Of a stretch of 64,000 nucleotides of DNA, positions 1 to 15,300 are shown piece by piece (the stretch's first letter is position 1; each line of letters opens with the position of its first letter). The stretch is from positions 26,096,354 through 26,160,353 of the forward strand of contig NC_045132.1 of NCBI RefSeq assembly GCF_007655135.1, given 5' to 3'. Source of the stretch: Punica granatum (lineage: Eukaryota; Streptophyta; Magnoliopsida; Myrtales; Lythraceae). The notes beneath the pieces were generated by a model. That model made no database searches. It was not told where the DNA came from and saw nothing but the letters and a program-made list of their open reading frames with translations. The translations under genes and the position numbers were made by a program.

Positions 1-1536
1 AATAATAATCATTGTTAACTTTTTGCAAGAGAGAAGAATCCTAAAAAACTAGATTTTCAATATCTAACAGATTTTATTGGGATTTGTTATGTATTTGATT
101 TGACTTTTGCTTTTGAGTGAAGTTGTGTAAGTACATATTTTCATTTATAATATGATATGGCTGGGGGGTTGGCTGCTGTTCCACTGTCGCCAACGAGGAG
201 AACATTTTCTAAAAGTTCAAAAAGTCCAGTATAAATTACGATAATTTTTTTTTTAAACAATTTAACTTACATAGCTTGCCGTTTTTGATGGAACGGTAAT
301 GCTCTTTTTTCCTTGTAACAAAATATTTTAGCAGAGTTAAACACTGCATGATAAAATTAATTTTTCTTTAACAAGGCTGAAACAAAGTTGTGCCGTAGAG
401 AAAAATAAAAAAGGAAATAGCATGCGTGTTATTGAAGAATAAATTCTAGAAGTATAAATTAATAAATATTTTTAAACATCAAGTCAAACAAAAGGTTTAA
501 AGAAAAATTTCTACTCATAAAAAAATTTGAAAAATTCATAAATTTATGGAAAACATAGACGGAAATATCATTTAGAGGTTTGAATGATGAATTTACTAAC
601 TACATTATCAAAAACAATTCCGCTCAATGCTCGTGCAAAATGACTAATTAAATTTTATTTTATATTATCCTCTTCCAATTAAATATAGAAGAAAATTGAA
701 GTAAAAAAAAGAAGAAGAGATAGAGCACTAAATGTGTTTGTGGAGACTTACTGATAGACATGGATATTAAATAATAAAGAGGGGCAGCTCCAACGTCCAA
801 GCAGTCCGACATGCAAAAAAGAGGCATTGGGGGATAACTATACACATCATCGATCGGCCGACCTCTTTTGGCTTTGCTTACTCTCATGCTGCGAGAGATA
901 ATATATATTTCCCACGTTGCATTTAATTACTTCTCCTTCTCATCCAAATCCATCATCCATTTCTTATTTTTCATGCTTATCACCTTATCCTCATTTCTAA
1001 TAATTTATTTCACGATTCCATATTTCCAACGTCTCCAAGAGGTGCATGTCCGTACGGTAAGTCTAATCTTTATTATACTAGCCGATGCATATCTTCGAAA
1101 TTATAGCGTAATCTTTTCTAGGCGAGATCTCCGATCCGCGAGTCATTTGTGTAAATGGGGAAATCGTTTTCACCCCGTTGCCCAAACAAAACAACCCAAC
1201 ATTGCTTGCTTGGTGCACTGCCGGCGAAAGGGAATTAATGAAATCCAAAATGCATAGTAAATCTTCTATTTTTAACAGCTAATAATGACAATAATATACC
1301 AAACACAATGCTGCATTAATATACCTATATATATACATAATCAGCATTTTTAAAAAAAAAAAATTAATTGAAAGTATCAACACTTATGGTTGAACTCTTT
1401 TAACACTTATGGCATCTCTCGTATGATAGCTTATGGCCTTTACCTAAATGTAACCAAATATCAACAGGCTACTCTAGAGCCGGAAGTTAATCATAATAAT
1501 CAGCTCACACCCTGGAATGAAAAAACAAGAAGAAAA

Positions 1537-1568
<32 letters not shown>

Positions 1569-2448
1569 TTCTATCAATATCGATACATGCTTCTTCTGGT
1601 TAAAGTCCCTTGATTACATGCATCCCGGTGATGAGAGAGTTGAAAAAAGAGCTCTTCTAACTGTCACGTATGCATTGAGGTATGGTCCCGTCGATGAATG
1701 TATGTATGCCGTAAATCGCAGCACGTACTATAACTAGCAATTTATTAGGAATTCATTCACGTACTCCCCTTTTTTATTTTTTTTAATTGGTGAATTGATT
1801 ACTAGTGGGGGAGTGCAACTTTTTCTATACACGCGTAACGTCCATCGCCATAGCATTGGAAGGAAGCACTTCTGCATTAACGAATTAATAATATCCAATT
1901 CACACGTGACTCTTATGGTGGATTTTTTTTTTGACTTGGGGGCCGCGTGTGACAACTGAAGTAAGAAAGGTCAACTATCCATAATCCTTCCTTCCACGTA
2001 ACATAACATTCCCGATGTCCACTCAAACAGGACCCTCTGGACTTCCTTCAAAATAAGGACCCCCAAACCCAATTATGGGGATTTGACCCTTAAAGATTCC
2101 TCCGCTTTGCATTCACTTCAACACTACACTCATCCCATAGCAACTCTACTTCACAAATAATTCGAACATGTATTTAACAACTAACGCTTAATTTGATAAT
2201 TCGAACGGAGAAACTAGCCGTCCACATCGGCATTCCCAAAATTCTATGTTCCCATGGTCCCGATCGTTAACGGAAAATCCAGTCTTGTTTTCTCAAAAAA
2301 CCGAGCAAGATTGCAACGTTTCACTTTACAACAACATTTTCCCGATGTAAACTTCGTGGGCAAAAGCAGTCGAGAGGTCCTGTTTCAGCATTCACCATTT
2401 GCTATGGCCTATGGCTGTATATGATACTTGTGATGAACAAGTCTCTGT
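1..2448. other. Gene-free A/T-rich flank, 3' of the LRR gene
   Basis: I see no supportable gene here. Open frames are short, lack known motifs and coincide with low-complexity A/T DNA. An (AT)n microsatellite lies at about 1541-1567. The right end, roughly 2300-2448, probably includes the 3' UTR of the minus-strand LRR gene that stops at 2449. Confidence 0.6.
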
Positions 2449-5153
2449 TCAATCGTCCCAACTTGAGGGTCCGCCCATCCCGACTTCAATTGTGGAAGAT
2501 CCAAGCACAGAGGGGTCGAAGCTCATCTTCTTGGATTTCTTCTTTTTGGGGGGGAAACTAACCGATTCGCCTGCGAAGCTTGATTTTTTGACATTTTTGT
2601 TGATCACCTCTTCCTTCGTACCTCCCCTATCATCATCATCATCTCCGCCTTCCGCTTGGAAAAGCTCCGAAAACGCAGCTTCTGGATCATCAATGACATC
2701 GATCTCGCTATAAACCTTTCCCTTCGACTTCCTTTTCTCTTTCTTCTCCACTGGCTCATCACCCCCTCCGGCGGCTTGACTGTCTTTCTTCGGCAAATCA
2801 TCTTGTGATTTCTGTCGTTTCCTCTTACGATCCTTCTCTAGAATATAACCCTCAGCTCCATCACCACTTTTACTCTTTTTCTCCTTAGCGAGTGATTGCT
2901 CTTTTAGTTTTGCTTTCCCCTGGACACTATCCTTTTGTTTAACCTCTTTGACATCTTGATTGAATGAGAAATCATCAACAGCTTCAATATTACGCTCCTC
3001 ATTCTTGGAGCCCCTATTGACAGGCTTGGCATTGAATATCTGCAGATTTGGCAGAGCCTTCCTGATCTGCGGCAAGGATCAAGATGATCCCAAAATCTCA
3101 GATAAGGAGGAAAAGATGCCATTCAGAATAGACACGACAGAAATCCACTAGGAAAATAGCAGAAACCTTCTTCGCCAATTTCTCATTCTCTGCAATTGGG
3201 TTCCCTTGTAAATTGAGGTTTCTTAGGTTTACTAATGATTTCAGTACCTGCAAATCTTTAGTATTAGAAGAAGCACAGCGAAAGATGTCCATAACAGAAT
3301 GAACAAACAAAAAACAACAGAGAGAGAAAGTGTAACCTTCACGTCAGACCATCTTGTGATCAAATTATTTCCCAAGTCCAAGTTTTGCAGTTTCATATTC
3401 TTAGCCAATTCAGCTGGTAGAGTCTGACATTTGTTTTTTGGAGGGAGGAGAGGCAAATAATGTTAGAAATCTATAGATGGCCTTGAAAGAATTAATGTAA
3501 TTGTAACAACTCCAAAGTAGGAGCAAAATCGATGAAGCAGTCATTAAACTCCCAAAAATGGGAAGCTTCCTCTCACATAAATGAAAAGCTATAACTCGGC
3601 TATTTACCTTGATGTTGTTGTGAGCTAGCCTCAGTTCTTTTAGCTCAACACATGATTTGAGTGAAGAGTCAATGGCTTCGAGTTGGCAATTTGATAGAGA
3701 GACCTAAAACCAGAAGACCATTATTCGTATTCTCTCGCAATGCCGATGGCACCAATGATAATGGACTTACCTTTGTGAGGGATTTCACCTTGAGGAGAGA
3801 GTTGCCGATATTAGTGATTGGATTCCTAGAGAGAACTAATTGAGAAATCAGAAGGAAAAAAAGAAAGAAAAAGAAGATCTCGGTTTAGCAATCCACATTA
3901 ACTAGGTTGAATTGGGTACTGGAAAAGTATGTTAACTGATTGAAGAATTGATAGATATGTAATATTTGTAATGAAAGTTCACATATAAAAGCTAAAACAA
4001 GTTGGGAGTTTGCATATGCAAGACAGCATTCTCACCAAGAGTGTTCAGTTCTTTTATCTGATCAAGCTTACAAATGGAAGTGATCTCATTGTCTGCAGGA
4101 GAAGACAAAGCAGGAGATGAATGGAAAACTTGAAATAGTCTACTCAACCATAGTTGGTCTAGTGTTACGACTCACCGTTCAAAATCAATGCACGAAGGCC
4201 TACAAGAGACTGAACCTCATCCATTGAGGTAAGCTTGTTTTTCCCAGCATTCAGCACCTGATTCATAGAAGCAGTGAAGTCGAAATAAACAACTTTTTTT
4301 ATTGCAGCATCATTCGAACGAACAATAGTTCAAAGAAGGAAATGCCTCAATCACACAATAATACTATTCCGCAGTCAAAATCTATCAATTGCATCGACTC
4401 CTCTGCCTTTTTTCCCTCCAATCCAAAATTCCATATGGATGTCCGAGTAATGTGTTGACCAGTGAGCAAGACATATATGGCAAAAAGCTGGTAATTTTCA
4501 AACTTTGAGGAGGTCCTCAGAGCACTTATTATTCTCGTATCATCATATTCATACTGAAAATTAGTATGGCAACAACAATAAGCCGATGATTGGTTCTTAG
4601 CACATTCAGCAGGAAACACAGGTTGAAGCTCATATATTTGATAACTCTAGTCGAAACGATTTGGCTGTCAAGACTCCAGAGGACACTTACGGTGAGGTTG
4701 AAGAGTGCTTCGACTCCTTTCAAGGTCTTGAGCTTGTTCTGAACCACAGAAAGCCACTTGAGGTTCACGCAGGGCTTCAAATCCTGATACACACAGAATT
4801 CCGAAAAAACAACTTAGCACTCACAGTTCAACATGCAGGACCAGGCAACGGCCGTACGGGAGACGACATGCGGTTCATTTCTACCTCAAGAGATGTGAGA
4901 CTGTTGAACCCTAGATCGAGCCTCTGCAGGTTCCTGAAGTCCCTCAGGCACGAAACCTGGACAACACCAAATGAACCAAAGCTGGTGCGTGAGTTCTCAG
5001 CAGGAGAAGCTGGAAGTAGGCACGGCAAAACAAGGGAGGCGGCCGTACGTTGGAAAGAGCTTTGTGGTTGAGCTTGAGAGAGGAAACGGAGGCGGCGTCG
5101 GAGGCCTTGCTGTCCTTCAGGACCTGGTCGGTGCGCAGGGCACCCATCAGCAT
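2449..5153 (-). CDS. SDS22-like leucine-rich repeat protein with lysine-rich tail
   Basis: Ten exons read on the minus strand: 5153-5049, 4956-4885, 4783-4691, 4257-4176, 4092-4036, 3835-3771, 3703-3608, 3423-3337, 3247-3167 and 3066-2449. They sum to 1356 bases, giving 451 aa. A second in-frame Met at 5147 is an equally good start. Residues of about 20-240 are consecutive LRRs with the LxxLxLxxN pattern (for example LQNLDLGNN and LRNLNLQGNP), one or so per exon, of the SDS22/protein phosphatase 1 regulatory type. The single large last exon encodes a charged tail of about 200 aa with many KKK/KRK runs and an acidic DDDDD patch, suggesting a nuclear or nucleolar protein. By length and layout it resembles the Arabidopsis LRR protein next to RIN1 (AT5G22320, from memory). 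Its biochemical role is not known to me. Confidence 0.9.
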
Positions 5154-6172
5154 TGCCTCTCCGCTCCGCTCCGCTCCGCTCGGTGTTCCTCCCTCGACAG
5201 ATCGATTAAACCCTTTTGGGCTCTGCTCTGTTTTGAGAAATCTTTATGTATAGCCCAATACGCTCTTGGCCTGTCTACTGCGGATCCACGACCATCGACA
5301 TCCTGCTATATGTTTATAGCGAGCCGGACTAGACAACGACCAACATCGGATCGGATGAGCTAGCTACTCGGGGATCGATTCTATAATAACTCGAACTCTA
5401 CTCGGCCTTGCCGAGCTCGAGGCAAGCCCAAGTCGAGCTTTTTATTTGCATGAACCGAGCTCGAGCTCGCCGGCATTGGAACCACCGATCTCACGAGCTT
5501 AATCGAGGAGGTTCTATGGAAAATTACATATATGCTCTTTTATTTCTGATCCAAGCCCATACTTTTGCTATCTTTTATGCAAGATTAGGCTGGACTTTTT
5601 TCTTTTCTCCCAAAAAGCCTAAACAAACCGAGCACGACTTGCTCAGTTGCATACCGAGCCAACCTCCAGCTGAGATTTCAAAGCTTGGCCGAGCTGTAGC
5701 TCAACATTTATAAATCAAGTTGAATTGAGCATGCCTATACTCGAGCCCGAGATCGATAGGGAGAAATGACTTTGCCCGTAAATTTGTAGGACTCCTCTCT
5801 TTATGCCACAAAGCAATCAGTAGTATCGTAGTAACCATTTTCCCCCATTATTCCTTAATTTGATTTTGATCCTAAAGTTCTCTAACACCCACAAGTTGAT
5901 TTGAAGGGATCTGTTTAACTTCAGAATGGGAAGAATACTCAAAATCCAAGGCTAGTATTGCCCTTGAAAAAATTTTGCCAATGCAATCTACCAGGCATTC
6001 TTTGATCTTCCTCCCAACAATCCCACAGAATACAGTGTTTCCTCCGAGTCAATGTCCAACCATGGACCCCGACTTTCAAAAAAAGAAAAAAAGCAATACA
6101 ATTACGCATAAATTACCTATATCCTCGAAACTCATGGCTATGATCACTCGGGTAAATTAACATTAGGCGTTC
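5154..6172. other. Spacer between LRR and RIN1 genes
   Basis: The first bases are the LRR gene's 5' leader, which contains about four CCGCT units at 5159-5180. From about 5330 to 5750 the sequence is rich in repeated GAGCTCGAGC-type words on both strands, a pattern common in dispersed plant repeats, but I cannot define ends. The rest should include the 3' UTR of RIN1, which stops at 6173. Confidence 0.5.
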
Positions 6173-9099
<2,927 letters not shown>

Positions 9100-11432
9100 A
9101 TGGAGACGCTCTCGGGGCTTAGATGCTCCACCGCCGTCGCCCACTTCCCCTTCCCTCGCCGTTCTCGTACTTCTCGCCGCCATAGAGATGTCTTCTTGGT
9201 AACTAACCAGTCCGTCTCTTCGCTGAAAACAAGCGTTAGCCCAGGTACGGATGGGAAAGTCCATTTTTGGTCTGATTTGATGCTGGGGATGGGAATTCTG
9301 TTCATTTCGTGTGGACTGCTGGTGAAAAATCCTGCCTTTACCATTCAAGCATTGTTGTGTGGTATGCTATTGGCTTGTTGTGCCTGGGGAGTGAAGAGAA
9401 CCACTGAGCCAGTTCATTGGGAAATGCCATTTCTTAGTGTCTTAATTTGGTTAAATTCTTGTGCTTTGAGGAGCAGCATGAGATTATGCATGCAAAAGGG
9501 TTGGCAAGAAACGCAGGAATGGTATGAATTTTGCGTGTTAAATGCTCTGTCACTGTTGTTGTGGTGCTTGATTTTTCGCCGAAATAATATTGATTTGTGG
9601 CTCTTATGATCCTCATCTTCCTCGTAAGGTTTGTTTATTTCGTTAAGCTTGATACTAAAGTAAGCTTGATCTGCAATGGAGCTTTACTTTGTTGGTGATA
9701 TGGCTGTCAGAATATTGACGTTTTGCAGATCCTCTTGATGGGCAGTAAAATGGTGCAAAGATCTGTGAGTTTCTAATTTCTTTTACTCACCATTCGTGTT
9801 TCTTGCATTTTTTTTTCTAGAGAGCGAACTCCTAGAAGAGGAAGTTTTGAGGACATTCTTGAAGGATAGGAAGTTAACTGGAGATTTCATATCAAAGGCT
9901 TCCGATATCATCTGGCAGAGGGACGCTTTGAAACTTATAAATGATGATGCTTTGGATCCTCATGATGATTTTCAACAGCAAAATTTGGTAAAATCCTCAG
10001 CCTTAACTTCTGTGGTAAATTACTAATGTCTTGAAATACCCTGAAATAGTCTCTTATCTTCTATTGTAGTCTCTGGAAAATAATGGCGGCTTCTTAAAAC
10101 TGTCAAGGACCCATAAATGGGTAGTGGGTGACGATTCTGCCCCATTGAACAAGAAAACCGTAGCCAAGGTATGTTCCTTGTCTGCTTCAGCAGGTTCTTG
10201 AAGTTGGACAGAATTATTTGAATGACAACGAATTTGAAACTTTATAGTTTTTTTAGACAAAGAGGAATTATCATCTGACTGCAGATTCATTTTGTGACAG
10301 GCACTTCAAGATGACAGAGAGAAGAGGAAGAAGCTAAACCTTCTGCAATACGAAGCAGTATGATGCATTCTTGACTGAATGTTCTTCCAAAAGTAAATTT
10401 CCATTTGTGTTTTACATTTTCTCGCATAATGAAAGTGACTGGTCTCTGTTCTTTTTTTCTTGCAGCTGAAGAGGGAATTGACACTATTATCAGTTGGTAT
10501 TGGAACTGCGTGTTCTGGGTATTGCTTGGTCGTCCTGTCTGTCCAGGTATAATCGGCGAACTTAATAACCTTGTCCACAATCTTTAGTCAAGTTATTGCT
10601 GAATGAAGTTATTATTTTGAACTAGTCAAGTTATTGCTGAATGAAGTTATTATTTTGAAACTTGCAAATTGGTGTATCAACGTTAAACAATTTGGTGGTT
10701 TTTCCTTTTGATTAGGCCGCTATCAGTTATGCTATTGGAGTTCTTTTCAGGTAAGTTTTTGAGGTATAAATTTTCCTATCTGGGGAGATTGGCATGCTCT
10801 GTTTGTTACTCTAACGGGTAACTTCTTCAGTGCAGCTGCTTGTACCTTCAGCTCTTGTGCCAACATGCAGACAACTTATCTAAGGAGATGGTTCCTCGGA
10901 TCTTCAAACAGAAAAGGAGGAAGAAGTATGAACCGCGGAACTCCAAGTTGATCTATTTTAGGACCATATTAATGTTCTTGGATGTAAAAGGTTTTCCTTG
11001 AGGTCCTATGGGTCTTCTGTTTTCTCAGGATCGGAATAAGAAGCGAGGACCTGAGTGATTTTCTGGAGAGATCAATTAAAGGCAGCGGCATCGCTCTTTC
11101 GTCTCCAAGGCTTGTGATTCCTGCTGCAATATACGGGCTGTGGGTGCTCTCCTATCAATATATTAAGTCTGACTTCTTTGATTTTCAGGTATTCATCAAG
11201 GAAAAAGCATTCAATGCACTAAGGCAACTGAAGCTAATAATTGCTATACATGTAAGCATCAAAATAGAAACTTGTGTTTGTAAATAGCTTCTCCTTCTGC
11301 ACTTTTGCACAGCTTGTGCCAGCCATGCTCGGGATGTTCGTGTACAAAGCTGCGGCGCTTGTCCAAGTCTACAGAGATAACGAGGACCTGAAGTTCATCT
11401 TCCCAGAAAATGAGGAAGGGTCAAGCTACTAA
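9100..11432 (+). CDS. NF-kappa-B inhibitor-like membrane protein, probably plastid
   Basis: Nine exons: 9100-9244, 9821-9987, 10070-10168, 10301-10357, 10466-10546, 10716-10750, 10836-10925, 11029-11188 and 11313-11432. They sum to 954 bases, giving 317 aa. The first 45-50 residues are rich in Ser, Thr and Arg with almost no acidic residues, like a chloroplast transit peptide. Hydrophobic stretches occur around residues 160-192 and twice in the last 90 residues (near LVIPAAIYGLWVL and LVPAMLGMFVY), so it is likely an integral membrane protein. I match it by context and general layout to the Arabidopsis gene named 'NF-kappa-B inhibitor-like' (AT5G22340, from memory). No ankyrin repeats are visible, so that name is probably not functional. 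Function unknown to me. Exon 7 could instead use the CAG five bases upstream, but that shifts the frame. Confidence 0.85.
10586..10661 (+). repeat. 38-bp tandem duplication inside an intron
   Basis: A unit of about 38 bp, starting AGTCAAGTTATTGCTGAATG, occurs twice back to back (10586-10623 and 10624-10661) with almost no differences. It lies within intron 5 of the NF-kappa-B-inhibitor-like gene, so it does not change the protein. Confidence 0.9.
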
Positions 11433-12395
11433 CATGATGCTGCCTAGTACATCAATACGAGATCATCACTGCTGTCATGTTTTGTTACTTCAGGGGGAAC
11501 AGCTGAACACTCATGAGTCTGCTTCATTGCCACTTTTAGATCATGACCCGGTTCTTCATCTAGTATCATGGAGATCCACATATATGCCGGGAGAAGCTCG
11601 TAGGGAAGAAGCGACTCGGAATGAATGGGATAAGATCTTCGAGCGGATTGAATATTTCTGCTGTGAAGATTGAGTGGGCAGATTCGCTGCTTCCACCATC
11701 TTTGATGTATTTCCATTACGGGAAGGAGATCAACATATGAGATCTCCGTAATGTATCATGTCTTGGTTTAAGATTCTCCAGTATAAATTGAGAATTTCAT
11801 CATATCCAAGTTACAATTCATTCATGTTAATAAGATATATATCATACCAGAGCGAAAGCACTTCCAGGTCCGGTTTTGATCGATAAATTCTCGGGTTCCG
11901 TTTTCTACTTGTTAGTAATAGTAATTCTAAAACACGAATGGGAAGATTAGCAATGGGAAAATTAGCAGAGTAATCGACACCTGTTGATCATCATATATAT
12001 ATATTTTTCAGTGCAATTTTTTTGATTAATTGTCATTTTCTTATTAACTGTAGCACGGCTCGTAATTTAATTACGGTTGATTATCATATATATATATTTT
12101 TCAGTGCGAATTTTTCGATTAATAGTCATTTTCTTATCAACTGTTTCACGGCTCGTGATTAATTATCGACAATTATAGATCCATCCGCCAAAGCCATCTC
12201 TCTCTCTCTCTCTCTCTCTCATACGACCACAAGAGGTAAGTGCCGGCAAGTGAAGTGAAGAAGAGAGCCATTCCTCCCCTCCGACGCATCAAACAAACCG
12301 CTCATCTCTCTCCGTCTCTCTCCGTCTCTGGCGCCGCTCCGTAGATCGGTCGATTCGACTGGTGAAAGCCTAAATCGAGCTCAAGCTCCAGTTCC
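11433..12395. other. Spacer with 3' UTR and nicalin promoter/leader
   Basis: The left part is the 3' UTR of the preceding gene. A 93-bp tandem duplication (11983-12168) and a (CT)n tract at about 12196-12222 lie directly upstream of nicalin. The C/T-rich 12280-12330 stretch is probably its 5' leader. I see no further gene. Confidence 0.6.
11983..12168 (+). repeat. 93-bp tandem duplication upstream of nicalin
   Basis: Two diverged copies, 11983-12075 and 12076-12168, both begin GTTGAT(C/T)ATCATATATAT and both include TTTTTCAGTG and CACGGCTCGT. Copies differ at about one base in ten. Their AT-run cores may act as alternative TATA regions for the downstream gene, but this is inference. Confidence 0.85.
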
Positions 12396-15300
12396 ATGGC
12401 ATCGAAGAAGCAAGGCCAGCGCCAGGTGCTGGAGTCCATGTACTCGGTCATCGCTCTGGTTTTCATGCTGGTGGCCTGCGTCGAGCTCGGCGATGCTGCC
12501 TCCGCCGTCGACGTCTACCGCCTGATCCAGTACGACATCTCCGGCGTCCCTTTCGGATCTCGCCTCGCCAGCCTCAACCACCACGCCTCCTCCTTGCACT
12601 TCTCTCCCGGTGCCGATCTCTCCCGCACTGTTCTCGTCATTCCTGTTCGCGAACTGGACCTCGGTTTCGTTAAAGGTAGCTACTTTCACCTTGCTGCTAC
12701 CTTATTCAAAGCTTAGCGAGCTGCCAGGAGAGGATCTGATTGATATATCAGATAAGTATATGAATCATATGCCGACCAGTAATCTCGTAAATTTCTATAT
12801 CATGTGAGCTCGGTGATTCATTTTTGTGAATCCTTTGCTGCTAAACTTCTCCTCCAATTCATCAGGAAAAATGAACTCTTTTTTCCCGAAGTCAGGCTTG
12901 AACTTATGAAGCTACATTAATGCGACAGTTTCCTTCTAAGCAATGTTGTAAGCTTACTCATTGTCACGTGCTGTTCTGTTTGGATGTAATCAAAGCGATG
13001 ACAATAACATGTGTTGTCACAGTAGCTCGCTCTACTTTCATCTTTACCGCATCTGAGCTAGACGAGTTCTTAATCCTTTCGCCTTGCACTATGTCATTCT
13101 TCACGCATTGTTTCCTCCCTAATTTATAATACTCCAACACCGATATCTCTGAACCCCAAAGTTGATATTGCTGTTTTTAATAAATGGCAGAATATATATC
13201 TCAAAGACAGCCACTGGGGGGTCTGTTATTTCTGCTGCCTCAGATATTTTCTTTTGAAAATAAAGAAGGAACAACGGATAGCGACCAGAATGGTGGGCTA
13301 GAACTGCTCAAGAACAAGTTGATAGAGCTTGAACAGTCACTTATACATGCCAACATACTTGTGAGTGGAGTCACTGTCTCTGGTTTCTCATTTTTCTCCC
13401 TCTCATTTTGACATAAATGTAACGTGAGGGCTCCATATCTTATGGATGTGCACTGAATACTGTGCTCTTCTCTTTTTTATTTTTCCCACCATGTCCGCTG
13501 TCCTAAGGTCAACCTGCAGTTCGAAATATTAGTCCGACACCATTTTGCTAACAGTATTAGTTCGTAATATCTTCTTGGGGTGGATGTTGCAGTATCCAGT
13601 TTATTTTGCTTTTGAGGATGAGAATGTGAATGCTGTGTTGGCTGATATCAAGAAAAATGATGCCGCTGGTCAGCAGGCGACTGCAACAACCGGCGGGTGG
13701 GTTACTTATTTGATCAAAGCTGTGAAACAGGCTGTCAATTTTTTACATATAGGATTATTGCCTATCATTGCCTACTGGATTTATCAATTTCTCACTTTTG
13801 CCTTTAATTCCTTAGGTTAACTTTGTTTTTGGATAAATTCCAGATACAAGTTTGTGGTATCAGCTCCGGAGCCCAAGAAAGTTGCATCTCCCGTCATCAC
13901 TAACATTCAGGTTTGAGTCTTGTGTCACTTAGTTCTGGTTATATACTTATAATGATCAGAAAACATGTAGATTCTCTTTTGTCTCTGCAGTTTGTGCTCT
14001 CAACTGATATTCTCAGCCCCCCAATAACCTTTTACTTCCCTTAATTTCTTCTTTTTGAGCTTTTGGTTTGAAAGCAGTTGGCTTGCCATCTGATTGGTTG
14101 AGTATGACACTTTCTGCATTTGTGTATAGTTGCCTTTTTAATTGCTTGCAGTATGCTGAAATTTCCACTTTATTTATGTCACTATATGAGTTGAATTATA
14201 GAAGTTTGCATCTGGAGAAGCAGTTGTACGCCACTATTTTTTTCGCTTTGGGGATAGTTTTCTATCATTGTCTCGTCTATTCACTGAGTTCATGTTCTGC
14301 TTTTTGTTTAATTTATTAGTTTATCCTAATTATATTTCAATATTGTACTGAAGTTGCATGTCTTACCCAGAAATCGCATAATTATTGTATGGTCAGAAGT
14401 AACACGAATTAAGACCTTATATGCTTTCTTAAGAAATCTTTCTAGTTTCAATTGATTTTATCTCAATTTATGGAATTTGGATCTGAGCTCATTCGATTAT
14501 TATCAGGGATGGTTGCCAGGATTGAAAGCTGATGGGGATGCGACTCAACTACCAACCATTGCTATAGTGGTATCTTATGATACATTTGGGGCTGCTCCGG
14601 TAATTAGCTTGGTCCTGTTTTTTTACACATAATTTATACCTTCAAATCTATATATTGAGTATTACTGTTTCTACATGCAGGCATTATCGGTTGGAAGTGA
14701 TAGCAATGGGAGTGGTGTTGTAGCACTGCTGGAAATAGCTAGGTTGTTTTCTATCTTGTACTCAAATCCCAAGACAAGAGGAAGATATAATTTGCTTTTT
14801 GGGCTCACATCCGGCGGACCGTATAATTACAATGGAACTCACAAGGTACTTCACTGTTCTTGATGAGCTGCTTTCAGTAAAATCCTTGTTGCAATCTTTT
14901 ATAACGTGTTTTGTCAATGACTTCTTGTCGTTTTAGCTGACTAATTTTGGATTGTTCCCTTTGTAGTGGCTTCGGAGCTTTGATCAGCGTTTGAGGGAGT
15001 CTATTGATTATGCCATTTGTTTGAATAGTGTTGGCTCATGGGACAATGAATTGCATCTTCATGTGTCCAAGCCCCCAGAAAATGCCTACATAAAGCAGAT
15101 TTTTGAAGTAAGTAATCAAATATATAAAACACTAATATTCAGGCTTTATTTTCTGTGTTGCATTTTACTGACTTCTTAGCTGCTGTTGCAGGGTTTTACT
15201 AATGTAGCAGAAGAGTTGGGAGTTAAAGTTGGTCTGAAGCACAAGAAGATAAACATATCAAATTCACGAGTAAGTTGAGGTTACCCTTGTAACTTGTTCT

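Noticed and set aside
868..1257. 129-aa plus-strand open frame in the left flank
   Set aside because: No domain or conserved motif, hydrophobic low-complexity start, embedded in A/T-rich DNA and no splice partners. It looks like chance.
9100..9609. Single open frame of 169 aa running through intron 1 of the NF-kappa-B-inhibitor-like gene
   Set aside because: The first 48 residues are real exon 1, but the rest reads across a GT donor at 9245. Splicing to 9821 continues the protein in frame to a normal length.
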